The notes under the pieces were generated by a model. That model did no database searches. It was not told where the DNA came from and was given only the letters and a program-made list of their open reading frames with translations. A stretch of DNA of 64,000 nucleotides from assembly GCA_019448385.1 (NCBI GenBank), contig JAGTXO010000034.1, positions 172,501 through 236,500 of the forward strand. The letters run 5' to 3'. The stretch is from Diacronema lutheri. Lineage: Eukaryota; Haptophyta; Pavlovophyceae; Pavlovales; Pavlovaceae. The number at the start of each line of letters is the position of its first letter. Positions within the stretch are counted from its first letter, which is position 1. Both the position numbers and the translations under genes were made by a program. Shown piece after piece: positions 1-13,022 of this stretch.

Positions 1-2634
1 AGGGCTGCAGGGCAGCAGGGACGCACCCAAAGACGGCCTGCAACAAGAGGAACTGGGGCAGCACCTCGCACCACACGTCAATCCATGCGCGGCGGTGCAA
101 CGCGTTCGCAAGGGCGCAGCCGACGCCCAGGCTCATCTGCGCGACGCCAAAGACGATCGACAGTTTCATCTTGTAACTGTTCACAAACGACAGCTGGTTG
201 GGCTGGTCCGGGCGGTTCGGGCGGGCGCAGTGGGCGAGCGGTCCGGGCGGGAGCGGTGGGCGAGCGGTCCGGGCGGGCGCAGTTGGCGAGCGGTCCGGGC
301 GGCAACGACGGGCATGGAAACGGGTGGTGTGAGGTGGGGCCCCGATGCAAGTGGGCATGCAGGGCATCGTGGGGGCGGGGTGGGTCACCGCAAAGGCGGC
401 GCGTGGCAATGTGACAGGGCGGGGCGCGCCACGCGGCGGGGCGCGCGACGCGGCGCGGCGGCGGCGTGTGGCGGTCGGCGCGCGCGTGGCGAGCGCGCGG
501 TGCTCGCGACTCCACGCGGCGGCGGGGGGCAGGGCGCGCGTGGGCGGCCGTGCGCGCCTCGCAATGCCCCGTGATGCCTCACGATGGCCACACAGCGCCG
601 CGGCTGCGCCCCATTGATCCCCCCCCCCCCCGCCATTGATCCCTTCCCCCCCCCCCCCCCCCCGCCATTGATCCCTTCCCCTCCCCCCCCCCGCCATTGA
701 TCCCTTCCCCCCTCCCCCCCCCCCCCCCCCCCCGCCATTGATCCCTTCCCCCCTCCCCCCATTCCGACATTGATCCTCCCCCCCCCCCTCCGCCATTGAT
801 CCCCCCCCCCCCCTCCTGCCCCCTCCCTCCCCCTCATCTTTTTAAAAGTGCGCGCGCAGCAAGTACACCGCGCGGCGCGTGGGCCGCATCCGCCGGCGTG
901 CCGCCGCGCGCGAGGCGGGAACGCCGCCCCGTGCTGTGCTCGCGCGTTTTCGTTTTTAAAAGGCGGGCACGGCCAGTGCAGGGGGCCGCGCCGCCCGAGT
1001 ACAGTCGCGCGAGGTGCCACCCCCCCCCCCCCCCTCCTCCTCCTCCCCCTTTCCCTCGCCCCCCCCCCCCCCCCCCCCCCCCGTGATGCCTCACGATGGC
1101 CACACAGCGCCGCGGCTGCGCCCCATTGATCCCCCCCCCCCCCCCCCCGCCATTGATCCCTTCCCCCCCCCCCCCCCCCCCCCGCCATTGATCCCTTCCC
1201 CTCCCCCCCCCCGCCATTGATCCCTTCCCCCCTCCCCCCCCCCCCCCCCCCGCCATTGATCCCTCCCCCCCTCCCCCCATTCCGACATTGATCCTCCCCC
1301 CCCCCCTCCGCCATTGATCCCCCCCCCCCCCCTCCTGCCCCCTCCCTCCCCCTCATCTTTTTAAAAGTGCGCGCGCAGCAAGTACACCGCGCGGCGCGTG
1401 GGCCGCATCCGCCGGCGTGCCGCCGCGCGCGAGGCGGGAACGCCGCCCCGTGCTGTGCTCGCGCGTTTTCGTTTTTAAAAGGCGGGCACGGCCAGTGCAG
1501 GGGGCCGCGCCGCCCGAGTACAGTCGCGCGAGGTGCCACCCCCCCCCCCCCCCCCTCCTCCTCCTCCCCCTTTCCCGCGCGCGCGCAGGAGGCCATGCGA
1601 CGCGCGCCCCACCCAGCGCGCCACGCGCAACGCCACTCGCGGCGCCGCAGGCGCGGCGCGCCTCAAACAGCGCCTCCGCCGCCTCCGCCGCCTCGGGGCT
1701 GTCGCGCCACGCGCCCACCCGCACGCGCCCTGGCCCTCGCCCTCGCTCGCCCTTGCCGCCCTCACCCACCCTCCCCGCCCTCCCCGCCCTTGCCGCCTTT
1801 CCCGCCATCCCAGCCCTTCCCGCCCTCCCCGCCCTCCCCGCCCTCACCCACCCTTGCCGCCCTTGCCGCCCTTTCCCGCCCTCCCCGCCCTCGTCGCCCT
1901 CGCCGCTTTTCCCGCCCTTTCCGCGTACCGAGCCATGCCACGCCGGGTCGAGGCCAAAGGGGTACGTCCGTAACGGATCCTTGCGCATCGAGGCGCCGGC
2001 CACGCCGCGCGCGGCCGGGTCGGGCGCCCACGCGGAGCCGAAGAGGTCGAAGGAGATGCCAAAGGCATCGTTGTAGAGCAGACCGGCATAGCTTTTGCAC
2101 GATGGCGGCAGAGCGTTTCAAAGGGGACAGAGGGCAGGGGCAGGGGGGAAAGGGGGCAGGGGAAAGGGGGCAGGGGAAAGGGGGCAGAGGGGCAGAGGGG
2201 CTGAGTCAGGGGAACAGGTGCAGGGCAGGGCATGGCAGGAGAGGGGCTGGGTGTGGGTGCGGGGAAATGAAAGGAACGGGAGAGAGGGAGAGAGGGAGGG
2301 GGGGGGGGGGGGGGGCGGGGGGAAGGGGAGAGGGGGGGGGGTGGGGCAGAGCAGAGCTGCGCGCGGGCGCGCGATGTGCGCACGTCGCGCAGATGCCCAT
2401 GAGGAGGAGGACGTAACGGCCGTGCCAAGGGTACTGCTCGAGCTCGCTCATCGATGCCTCGCGCCGTTTGAACGTGCGCTCCCTGCGGAAAGGGAGGGGG
2501 GGGGGGGGGGGGGGGGGGGGAGGGATGGGAAAGGGAAGCGAGGAGGGAAAGTCGTTGGAACGATGCGCAAGGGAGAGGGGAAGGGGAAAGGGGGGGGGAG
2601 GGGGGGGGGGGGGGGGGCTTCGAACAGTTCGGCG

Positions 2635-2676
<42 letters not shown>

Positions 2677-4024
2677 TGGGCAGGGGTATGGTGGGAAGGG
2701 GTATGGGGGAAGAAGAGGGAGAGGTGGGGAGGAGGGAAAGCAGCAGCAGCAGCAGCAGCAGCACGTGCCTGAGGACGTAGCTGAGCGAGAAGGCGACGAG
2801 GAGCAGCCCGTGGCCCACGTCGCCAAACATGAGGCCGAAGAAGAAGGGGAACGTGACCGCGACGAACGGCGCGGGGTTGAGCTCGTCGCACCTCGCCACG
2901 CCGTACCTGCGCGCCAGGGGGGGGGGGGGGGGGGGGGCGAAGGGAGGGGGAAGGGAATGAACGGGAATGGAGGGGGGGGAAGGGGGGGGGGGGGGGGGGG
3001 GGGCGAAGGGAGGGGGAAGGGAATGAACGGGAATGGAGGGGGGGGGAAGGGGGGGGGGGGGGGGGCAGCAGCGCGGGCGGCGCGTGGCGGGCGGCTCGGC
3101 GCAGCGAAACGCACGCGTCGACAATTGCCTGGAAGGGCGCAATCAGCGGCGAGGGCGCGAAATAGCTCGGTGGTGTCTCCAAGCTTCCACCACCGCCCCC
3201 GCCCCCGCCCCCGCCCCCGCCCCCGTTGTGCCGCGCAACGCCGACGCCGCCGACGCCGGCGCGCGGCGCGCCCGCGCCGACGCCGAGCGCGGCGGCGCCG
3301 ACGGCGACGGCGGCGGTCGCGTCGGCCGAGTCGACGGTGTGGAGGTAGGGCGGTGCGCCCGCGCCGGCGCGCACGCCCGCACGGCTGAGCGCGGCGCGCG
3401 TCGCGTCGAGGCGAGAGGCGGGCACCCAGCCCTCGGCGATGAGGCACTTGCGAGCGGGGTCGTAATGGAGCAGGTTGTGCGCGTGCGCGACGGCCTTCTC
3501 GCGGAGCAGCCGCGCGCGCCAGGCGGGGGCGTGCGCGTGCGCGCGCTGCAGCGCGGCGGAGCGGCGGGCGCGCATCGCGTCGAGGACGCGCGCGACGTCC
3601 GCGGCGCGGACCTGCGCGGCGGCGGTGGCGGCGGTGGCGGCGGCGGTGGTGGCGGTGGTGGTGGTGGTGGCGGTGGTGGTGGTGGTGGCGGTGGCGGTGG
3701 TGGTGGTGGTGCAGGAGGGGGCGGGGAGGGGAAGGGGAAGGGGAAGGGGAAGGGGGAGGGGAAGGGAGGGTTCAAATCAAAGTCGGCGTGGGACGGGCTG
3801 CTGGGTGGGTGGGTGGGTGGGTGGGTGGGTGGGTGGGTGGCTTCGCGTGGCGTGACTTGGCGACCACGCGCACCGTCACGTCGTGCAGGAGCGACCGCCT
3901 CTCGGCCTCGTCCGTCGCGAAGGCGTAGCGCGACGCGCCGAGGGCGTCGCACACGGCGGCGGCCTTGTCGCGCGAGCGGCCGAGCGCGCAGAGGACGACA
4001 AAGACCTGAGCACAGGAGAGGGGA

Positions 4025-4056
<32 letters not shown>

Positions 4057-4357
4057 AAGGGGTGGGGAGGGGGGGAAGGGGTGAAAGGGGTGTGAAGGGG
4101 TGGAAGGGGTGTGAAGGGCAAAGGGGTACGGGGGAGGGGGATGGGCTGGGATGGGGAGGGGCGTATGGAGGCAGGGGGCGGCTGAGCTGCGATGCCACGC
4201 GCACGACTGCGCCCAGGCCACCCTCGCCACCCAGGACACAGTTGCCACCAGCCCTTGCCGCCCCTGCCGCCCCTGCCGCCCGCGCCCGCCCGCCCTCGCC
4301 CACGGCCATGCACGCGCCCCGCGCGCACGTCTTTGGCAGGGGGAGGGGGGAGGGGAA

Positions 4358-4389
<32 letters not shown>

Positions 4390-5537
4390 GGGTTAGGGTC
4401 ATAGCCACCCGCGCGCACATCTTTGGCAACGAGCGACCCCGTGCGCGCGCACGGGATCGGCGCATCGACAGGCGCCGACTGGAGGAGCAGATTGCCGCGA
4501 AGAGCGCGGAAGAGGAGGCGTTCGAGGGCGGGAAGTTTGGCGCGTGGCACGAGGCCTGTGACGCAACCGAGGTGACGCCCGCCACCACCGCCGAGCGTTG
4601 CGCTCGCGCCACCGCCACCGCCACCGCCACCGCCACCGCCACCGCCACCGCCACCGGCGACGGCGGCGGCCGCAGCGCCGGGCAGCGTGCACGCCGCCGC
4701 GCCGGCCGCGCAGAGGCCGAAGTCGCACGCCGCACCGCCCGCGGCGGGCGTGCGCAGCGCGGGCGTTGACGAAGTCGAGTTGGTCCGGGAGTGCCGCTGC
4801 TGCCCGGACTCGACGGACGACGCGGCGCCTGTGCGCGCGCGCGGGAAAGGCGGGAAGGGCGGAGAGGGCGGGGAGGGGGATGAGGGCGGGAAAAGAGGGG
4901 AGGGCGGGAAAGGAGGGAAGGGCGGGAAAGGAGGGAAGCGCGCCGCCGTGTGATCCCATGGGCGCGCGCTGCCGGGGCAGCGCCACCGCGCGGTCACAGG
5001 GTGGGCGCGCGGCCCGCCCGCCGCAGCAAACGGCCGGCGGCCAATGCGGCGGCGCACGCGCCGCAGCGCGCAGCGCCCGCCCGCGCGCGCGCCCGCGGCC
5101 AAGCGCGCGGGCGCGCGGGCGGGCGCGCGGGCGGGCGCGCGGGCGGGCGCGCGGGCGGGCGCGCGGGCGGGCGCGCGGGCGGGCGCGCAGGGCGGGCGCA
5201 CCGGGCGGGCCAAGGCCGAGCGCGCCGAGCTCAACGTCCGGCAGGCCAAACGCGTCGGCGAGGCGGTGGCACGATCGGCCTCGCGTCGGCTCGGCAATCG
5301 GCTCGATTGAATAGCTGGAAAGGGGCGGCCCGCGCCGAGTTTCAAATTGGTATGGAGGCGGGAGGGGAGAGGGGAAAGGGGGAAAGGGGGGTGCGTGATT
5401 TGTAAGGGAGGGGAAAGGGGAAAGGGGTGCGTGATTTGTAAGGGAGGGGAAAGGGGAAAGGGGTGCGTGATTTGTAAGGAAGGGGAAAGGGGAAAGGGGT
5501 GCGTGATTTGTTCGCGTGGGGCGCGTGCGATAAGCGG

Positions 5538-5568
<31 letters not shown>

Positions 5569-5616
5569 TGGGTGGGGGGGGGGGGGGGGGGGGGGGGGGC
5601 TGGAAAGGGGGAGGAA

Positions 5617-5648
<32 letters not shown>

Positions 5649-8143
5649 CTGGAAAGGCGCGGCAGGCGTAACGGTCCGCACGCCTCCTGCCACTGGCAGC
5701 GCCGGTTGCCGCAGGCCACGGCCTCGCGCGGCGGCTGCCGCCTGCCGCCATGCCCACCAGGCGCACAATGGCTGCCGCCTGCCGCCATGCCCACGCAAGG
5801 CGCACAATGGCTGCCGCCTGCCCCGCCATGCCCACCAGGCGCACAATGGCTGCCGCCTGCCCCGCCATGCCCACGCAAGGCGCACAATGGCTGCCGCCTG
5901 CCCCGCCATGCCCACCAGGCGCACAATGGCTGCCGCCTGCCCCGCCATGCCCACGCAAGGCGCACACTGGCTGCCGCCTGCCCCGCCATGCCCACCAGGC
6001 GCACACTGGCTGCCGCCTGCCCCGCCATGCCCACCAGGCGCACACTGGCTGCCGCCTGCCCCGCCATGCCCACGCAAGGCGCACACTGGCTGCCGCCTGC
6101 CGCCATGCCCACGCAAGGCGCACACTGGCTGCCGCCTGCCCCGCCATGCCCACCAGGCGCACACTGGCTGCCGCCTGCCCCGCCATGCCCACCAGGCGCA
6201 CACTGGCTGCCGCCTGCCCCGCCATGCCCACCAGGCGCACACTGGCTGCCGCCTGCCCCGCCATGCCCACCAGGCGCACACTGGCTGCCGCCTGCCCCGC
6301 CATGCCCACGCAAGGCGCACACTGGCTGCCGCCTGCCGCCATGCCCACGCAAGGCGCACACTGGCTGCCGCCTGCCCCGCCATGCCCACCAGGCGCACAC
6401 TGGCTGCCGCCTGCCCCGCCATGCCCACGCAAGGCGCACACTGGCTGCCGCCTGCCCCGCCATGCCCACCAGGCGCACAATGGCTGCCGCCTGCCCCGCC
6501 ATGCCCACCAGGCGCACACTGGCTGCCGCCTGCCGCCATGCCCACGCAAGGCGCACACTGGCTGCCGCCTGCCCCGCCATGCCCACCAGGCGCACAATGG
6601 CTGCCGCCTGCCCCGCCATGCCCACCAGGCGCACACTGGCTGCCGCCTGCCCCGCCATGCCCACCAGGCGCACACTGGCTGCCGCCTGCCCCGCCATGCC
6701 CACCAGGCGCACACTGGCTGCCGCCTGCCCCGCCATGCCCACCAGGCGCACACTGGCTGCCGCCTGCCCCGCCATGCCCACCAGGCGCACACTGGCTGCC
6801 GCCTGCCCCGCCATGCCCACCAGGCGCACAATGGCTGCCGCCTGCCCCGCCATGCCCACCAGGCGCACAATGGCTGCCGCCTGCCCCGCACAATGGCTGC
6901 CGCCCGCAGGGACGGCGCGCGCGGGGGTACGGCGCACGAGGCCGCGCGGCGCGCGCACGCGGTCGACTTGGGCGCGGCGGACAGGAGCCTCGCCACGCCG
7001 CGCAGCATGGCGGCCATCTCCTGCAGCTTGGCCAGGTCGGCACCGAGTGCCGCCTCATGCCCGTCGCCCTCGCGCAGCTCGGCGGCGAGGTCCGAGAGCT
7101 CGTGCGACAGGTCCGCGAGGGACAGCGCCCGGCTGCCACTGCCGCCGACACTGCCGCCGACACCGCCGCCGACACCTCCGCCACCGCCGCCGCCGAGCAG
7201 CGCCGCGCCGGCGCTGCCGCCACCGCCGGCGGCGGCTGTGCTACGCAGATGCGCCTGGACGAAACGGAGCTGCTGCTGCATTGCCTCGCACACGCGCACC
7301 TGCGCGCCGCGCGGCGCGGGCGGCGCGCGCGGGCGGCGCGCGCGGCGCGGCGGCGCGGCGCGGCGCGGCTCAGCGTCACGGGCGTCACGGGCGTCACGGG
7401 CATCACGGGCGTCACGGGCGTCACGGGCGTCACGGGCGTCACGTCACGCCTGGTGACGATCGCCATTGTTTGCCGTACCGCGCACGCCGGTCATGCTCGG
7501 GGCACGTGCGCATGCGCCGCCTCACCGCTCGCCGCGCCCGTGGTGCCCGCCCGCCCGCCCGAATGCCGCGCATGCCCACGCGGCCGGCCGCGCGCGGCGC
7601 TGTGCTGCCCGCTCGCCCGGCCGTCCGCCCGGCCAGACGGCGTCGGGTGTCTTGCGCCTCCAACCCACCCACCCGCCAGCCCACCCACCCGCCCGCCCAC
7701 CCGCCCACCCACCCGCCCGCCCATCCCTCTCCCGCCGGCGCCATCTTGCCGCGCACCTGACGTATAAACGGCCGTTGGATGGCAGTTGCGCCGGCGTTGA
7801 GGTCGCGCAGCTCGATTGTGCCTGCCGCGCGCGAACGCAGACGCGTCGCGCCGCAACGCGCGGCACGTCGGCGCGCGCCGAGCGCGCGCGGCGCGCGCGG
7901 AGCGGGCGTGGCGGCGGGCGGCGGCGTCGGCGCGCGCGCGCGCGCGCGCGCGGACCAATTTCTCCCAGCTCCTCGAGCGCAGCCTGCGCCACCTCCGACT
8001 GCAGGTAGAGCTGCACGAGCACCACCTTCTCCGAGCGAAAGATGGACGGGCGGCCGGCCAACGCGCCCGAGCCGCCGACGCCGCCGTCGTCATCGCGTCC
8101 CGCGCCGTGCGCGGGCAGGGCGGGCGCGCGCGCGCGCGCGGCT

Positions 8144-8180
<37 letters not shown>

Positions 8181-8247
8181 CCGAGGCGCTCAATCCGAGT
8201 CCGTTGCCGCCGCCATCGAGCCCGCCGCCCAGCGCGTCGCCGCGCAT
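1..8247 (-). CDS. V-type proton ATPase subunit a (V0, 100-116 kDa), 3' end missing
   Basis: Membrane subunit a of the vacuolar proton pump, the V0 stator that forms the proton half-channels. Exons read on the minus strand: 7956-8247, 7757-7821, about 6959-7299, about 4419-4820, about 3874-4005, 3115-3611, 2769-2906, 2384-2482, 1929-2091 and 1-202. Family landmarks in order: [17 protein letters not shown], then [12 protein letters not shown] spliced across exons 1-2, [91 protein letters not shown] and [13 protein letters not shown]. The last exon runs off the window before the conserved C-terminal helices. The exon 3/4 junction is uncertain because that linker is poorly conserved. The junction after exon 7 uses a GC donor. 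The start at 8247 leaves an Ala/Gly-rich N-terminal extension; the frame stays open upstream, so another start or a further 5' exon is possible. Confidence 0.93.
571..1595. repeat. Tandem duplication of about 512 bp inside a V-ATPase intron
   Basis: The block beginning GTGATGCCTCACGATGG at about 571 recurs from about 1083, almost identically, to about 1595. Each copy holds a run of CGCCATTGATCCC units separated by long C tracts, then a shared segment with TTTTTAAAAG and an ACAGTCGCGCGAGG end. It lies in the intron between exons 1929-2091 and 1-202. The copies differ mainly in C-tract length, so the duplication looks recent. Confidence 0.9.
2637..2671. repeat. (GT)n microsatellite in a V-ATPase intron
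   Basis: About 17 uninterrupted GT dinucleotides, followed by a short GCA run at 2742-2763. Both lie in the intron between exons 2769-2906 and 2384-2482. Confidence 0.9.
5745..6900. repeat. 39-bp minisatellite, about 30 units, in a V-ATPase intron
   Basis: Units of 39 bp (13 codons), with 37- and 41-bp variants, built on GCGCACACTGGCTGCCGCCT, CCCCGCCATGCC and a CACCAG or CACGCAAG joiner. A diagnostic ACAATGG/ACACTGG variant alternates in blocks: A-type at the start, middle and end. The period is divisible by three and contains no stop in several frames, so it creates 500-1,200-codon open frames on both strands that are not genes. It sits between V-ATPase exons 3 and 4. Confidence 0.95.
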
Positions 8248-9710
8248 CCGGTGCAGCGGGAGGAGGTGGAGCGGCGGGAGCCGGTCGGGCGAGGCCGCCG
8301 CGTCGTCGGCCGAGTCGGCCGGCGTCGCGTCGTCGTGCTTCTTGCGCAGCGCGACGCGTGACGTCGCCAGCTTGGAGCGCAGCCAGTAACGCGTCGCGGC
8401 AGGCGCTGCGCGGGCGGGCCCCGGGCCGTCTCGGCGCGCGCAGCCCCTCCGCCCGGTGCGCTGGGTGCGCAATCGCCCTCGCTTTGTCGAGCGCTCGCCC
8501 GGCCGGGTACTTGAAAAAAAGCGCCGATGGCGGCGGTCCATGGCGGCGGTCGCGAAGGACGTCGGCGTTTTCTCCGAGACGTTGGCGCTCGTCGAGCCTC
8601 TCCCGGACGTCGGCGTTCCTCGGATACCCTCGCGGACGTTGGCGTTTTTCGCGAGCGTCTCCGGCAACATGGTGGCGTTGAGCTTCTCCGGCAACGTGGT
8701 GGCGTCGGCGGCGCCGCCGCGCTCAGCGACAATGCCACCCTTGCCAAGGCCGTGGTGACTGGCGCGTGCGGGCGCCCGTCGCGCACGTGCTCGCGTGCCC
8801 CGTCGAGCAGGTGCTGCACGCGATCGATTGCGCGTCCGTCGGGCTCGGCTGGGCGAAGCCGACGAGCCAAGTCGAGTGCCGCGCCGACAACGACGGCGCG
8901 GCCGCGAGAGCGCCGCGCCATCCGTGCATCGGCGCGCCCGCTTCGCGCGCGCGGCAGTTGGTGTCGTGCACGCCTGCGCGACGCGATGCGTTGCGCGTGG
9001 CTGCGCGCCCGCCACGGCGGTGCGCGCGCTCGCGCGCGCGGTCCGGCCGCGTCACCCTGCCACCGAGCTTGCGCACCGCGTCACGTCGCCGGGCGCCGTG
9101 CCGGTGCTGCTGCAAATGAGGAGCGCACATGGTGCCCCGCGCCACGGCGACGGCTACCGCGCCTGTTGCGCCTGTCGAAGAGCGCGCACAGCGCGGCCGT
9201 GCTCGCGGCGCGGCAGCTCGAACCGCCACATTCGTACCTCCATCACTCCGCCTCCTAAGCATGGCTCCGCGGCGTCTCCTTCCGCGGCGCGCGGCAAGGC
9301 TGCGTGCGGGCGCGGCCGCGGCGGGCGCCTGCTTCCTCGCCACATGCCGGCCGAGCGCGCGACGCTGCCGGGCGGCGGGCGCGCGGCCGCCGCGGCGCGC
9401 CATCCGCGCGCATGCGCACGCCGCTCGGCGCCGACGCGCCGCGGGCAGCGGGCGGCGCGATGGGCCGAGCGGCCGGAGCGCCAGATATTAGCGGGCTCGA
9501 CGAGCGGGCGCGGCCGTACGACGAGGTTTGACGACGTGACGGCCGTCACGGCGATTCGGTGTGGGCCGTCGCCCTGGCCCGTGGGCGCGCCCGCTCCTCG
9601 CGAAGAACGCCATCGTTCTGCCTTTACTTATTAGCGGCCATCGTGCACGCGGCGGTTGGGAAAGCGGGCCGACACCGTCAAGGGCGCGGAGTCCGTCGCG
9701 GGCCGCGGCG
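8248..9710. other. Intergenic region between divergent V-ATPase a and kinesin-2 genes
   Basis: Open frames exist on both strands, but none has a recognisable domain or convincing start. On the minus strand a charged stretch (about 8250-8400) stays in frame with V-ATPase exon 1 and could be an extended N-terminus. At 8556-8705 there are degenerate direct repeats of GACGTYGGCGTTTTY and CTCCGGCAACRTGGTGGCG. Two copies of TATTAGCGG lie near 9486 and 9629, the second about 80 bp before the kinesin start in a rare AT-rich patch. I read this as promoter and leader sequence for both genes. Confidence 0.5.
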
Positions 9711-12700
9711 ATGGCGAGCAAGGGGAAGAGCTCGGAGTCCGTCAAGGTGATCGTGCGATGCCGCCCGCTCAACTCGACGGAGGAGGCGAACGGCAACTAC
9801 CGGTGCGCGGGGCGCGCCACCGAGCGACGCCCGACCCTGCCGCGCCGACGCGCGCGCCGTACGCGAGCTCGACGTGACGCGGTGCGGCGCGCGCGTGCGC
9901 GTGCGCGCGCAGGATCGTGGAGATGGAGGGCAGGACGGGCGCGGTGACGCTCACGCGACCCGCCGGTGGCAGCAGCGAAGATCCCAAGGTCTTCTCGTTC
10001 GACAAGGTGTACGACTGGAAGTGCGCGCCAAGCGTTCCGAGCCGCGCGCATGGCCACGCGCGCTCGCGCTGCGTGCATCGCCATGCATTTTGGGCGTTCG
10101 TTGCCACGCGCTCTGGCGTGCACTCTCTCGCTCGGCCACAGCCATCGCGCGCCGCTCACCGTGCCGCCGCGCGCGTCTGCTCCGCGCCACGCCGCGCCGC
10201 GCCACGCCGCGCCGCGCCGCGCAGCTCGCAGCAGGCGACGCTGTACGCGGAGACGGCAGCGCCAATCGTGGACTCGGTGCTGCAGGGCTTCAACGGAACC
10301 ATTTTTGCATACGGGCAGGTGCGCTGCGCGCCGCACCGTCGGCGAGCTAGGGCGAGCGTCGGACCGGCGTCGGATAGGCGGGCGCAACCGGCCAGCCGAG
10401 CCGTCCGCGCCGCGTGAATAGCCGCGCGCATCGATTGCCGCAGAATCGCCATCCCCACACGCCCCCATTGCCGCAGCACCGCCATCCCCACACGCCGCTG
10501 ACGCGCCGCTGCGCGCGCCGCCGCGCCACCGCCGCGCTGCGCTGCGCGCGCGCGCGCGCAGACGGGCACGGGCAAGTCGCACACGATGGAGGGGAAGGAG
10601 GCGCCAGAGGAGTTGCGCGGCATCATCCCGCGCGCCTTTCACCACATCTTCGACGCGATCACGGCCGTCGCCAACCCGGGCAAGGAGTTCCTCGTGCGGG
10701 CGTCATACCTCGAGATCTACAACGAGGAGATCCGCGACCTCCTCGCGAAGAACGCCACGCACCGGCTCGAGCTCAAGGAGAACACCGACTCGGGTGCGCG
10801 CCGGCATGGGGCTGCGGGAGCAGCGTACATCTTTATTCTTGGTTTTATTTAGGGGGAATTCGGGAATTCGGGCTCGTGCATCGCGATGCGCCGCGCGCCC
10901 GTTCCTGCGCTGCTTCCCCATCCACCCCTCCCCCCCCCCCCTGCCCCCCCCTGTCCCCCTTTCTCGCCCCTACGCCTCCCCCCTCCGCCTCCGTCGGCCG
11001 CGCCGCGCAGGCGTCTATGTGAAGGACCTCACCTCGTACGTCGTCAAGTCCGTGCGCGAGTGCGACAAGCTGCGCGAGTTCGGTCACAAGAACCGCAAGA
11101 CGGGCGAGACGCTCATGAACAAGGACTCGTCGCGCTCGCACGCCATCTTCACCATCACCGTCGAGCAGTGCGAGACGATGCCCGACGGGCACGCCTCCAT
11201 CCGGATGGGCAAGTTGAACATGGTCGACCTTGCGGGCTCTGAGCGGCAGTCGAAGACCGGCGCGACGGGCGAGCGGCTCAAGGAGGCGACGCGGATCAAC
11301 CTCTCGCTCTCCGCGCTCGGCAACTGCATCTCCGCCCTCGTCGACGGCAAGTCGTCGCACATCCCGTACCGCGACTCGAAGCTCACGCGGATGCTTCAGG
11401 TGAGGCTTGGAATAGGCAGTGGCCACCACCCGCTGAGCGGTTGGTGGTACCCCCCCCCCCCCTTCTCCAAACGACTGCTTACCGCTGTGCACGATCCGTG
11501 TTGCCGCGTCTTTCTGCCCTGCCCCCTGCCCTCCCCCCCACGACTCCCTTGCCCTCAGGACTCGCTCGGCGGCAACACGAAGACCGTGATGATCGCAAAC
11601 CTCGGCCCCGCCGACTACAACTACGAAGAGAGCCTCTCAACCCTGCGCTACGCGAACCGCGCGAAGAACATTCAAAACAAGCCAAAGATCAATGAGGACC
11701 CCAAGGACGCCATGCTGCGCGAATTCCAGGCGAGCGCGCATGCATGCATGCATGCATGACGATGCATGCATGCATGACGATGCATGCATGCATGCGGATC
11801 TCTGCCCCTTACGCGCGCATGCACGTGCCCGCCTTGCCGCCTGCTCTTCGCACGCACGCCACCCCTGCGCGTTCCAGCGCCGCAACTCGACCCCCCCCCC
11901 CCCCCCCCGAATCGATCGTCCAAGCTCTTGCGCCGCCCCCACTGTGCCGCCCTCTGCGCCCGCTCCTCGCCGACCGCCCGCGCGCCCCAACCGACCGCGC
12001 GCACCAACCGACCGCGCGCCCCAACCGACTGCGCGTCCAAACCGACCGCGCGCCGCGCCTTTGCCCGCGCCCTCGTGGGTCGCAGGAGGAAATTGCGAGG
12101 CTGCGTGACCAGCTCAACGCCGCGGGCACCAGCGGCGGTCCGGGCGGCGGTCCAGGCGGCGGCCACCGCGAGCTTGTCGTCGAGAAGGTGGTGGAGAAGG
12201 AGGTGGTCGTCGAGCGCGTCGTCGGCGTCTCGCAAGAGGAGGTCGACCGCATCCGCAGGGAGCTCGAGGCGGCCAAGGAGGCGGAGAAGCAGGCGCTGCT
12301 CGACGAGAATCTGGCGCAACGCGAGGAGGCGTTGCGCGCGCAGGCCGCGCTCCTCGAGCAGCAGGCGCGCGCGCGCGTCACGCCTTCGCTCTTCGATCGC
12401 ATCTGCCCCCTCCCCCCTGACCTGCCCCCTCCCCTCACGATCGCCTCTCACCCCCTCCCCCCCCCCCCCCCTTCCTTCCCCCCCCCCCCCCCCCCCCCCC
12501 CCCCACCCACCCACCCACCCACAAACCCCCGCGCCATCCGCGCCCGCGCCCGCGCCGGTGCCCGCGCCCGCGCCCGCGCCCGCTTCAGGAGCGGATGGCT
12601 TCGGAGGCGGAGCGTGTGGCCGAGACGGAGCGCAAGCTGCGCGACCTGGAGGCCAAGCTGATCGGCTCGGACGGGACGAACATCATCGACGAGCATGCGC

Positions 12701-12987
12701 GACAGCAGCAGGAGCTTGAGCGCTATCAGGTGCGATCTGACTTGGTGGGGGCTGGGGGGGGGGGGGGGGGTAGGGGGGCGAGATGGGCTGTGGCTGGGAC
12801 GAGCTCTCGCCTCCCGCCGTACGCACAACCCTCGCCTCCCGCCCTGTCGCCCACGCACGCCCACGCCGAGTCCACTGACGGCTGCGAAGCTGCCCCGGAC
12901 ACCACACCCCACACCGGACCGCCCCGGACCCCACACTGACGCCATCCCTCCGCTCCCGCGCGCGCCTGCAAACGTGTGCCATCCACC

Positions 12988-13022
<35 letters not shown>

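Noticed and set aside
3876-7466. Very long minus-strand open frames with [15 protein letters not shown]-type repeats
   Set aside because: They arise from the 39-bp minisatellite and poly-G/C tracts inside V-ATPase introns; only short parts coincide with real exons.
5347-7767. Plus-strand 750-800-residue repeat proteins
   Set aside because: Same minisatellite read on the other strand. The 13-codon period removes stops in several frames at once, and there is no domain or sensible start.
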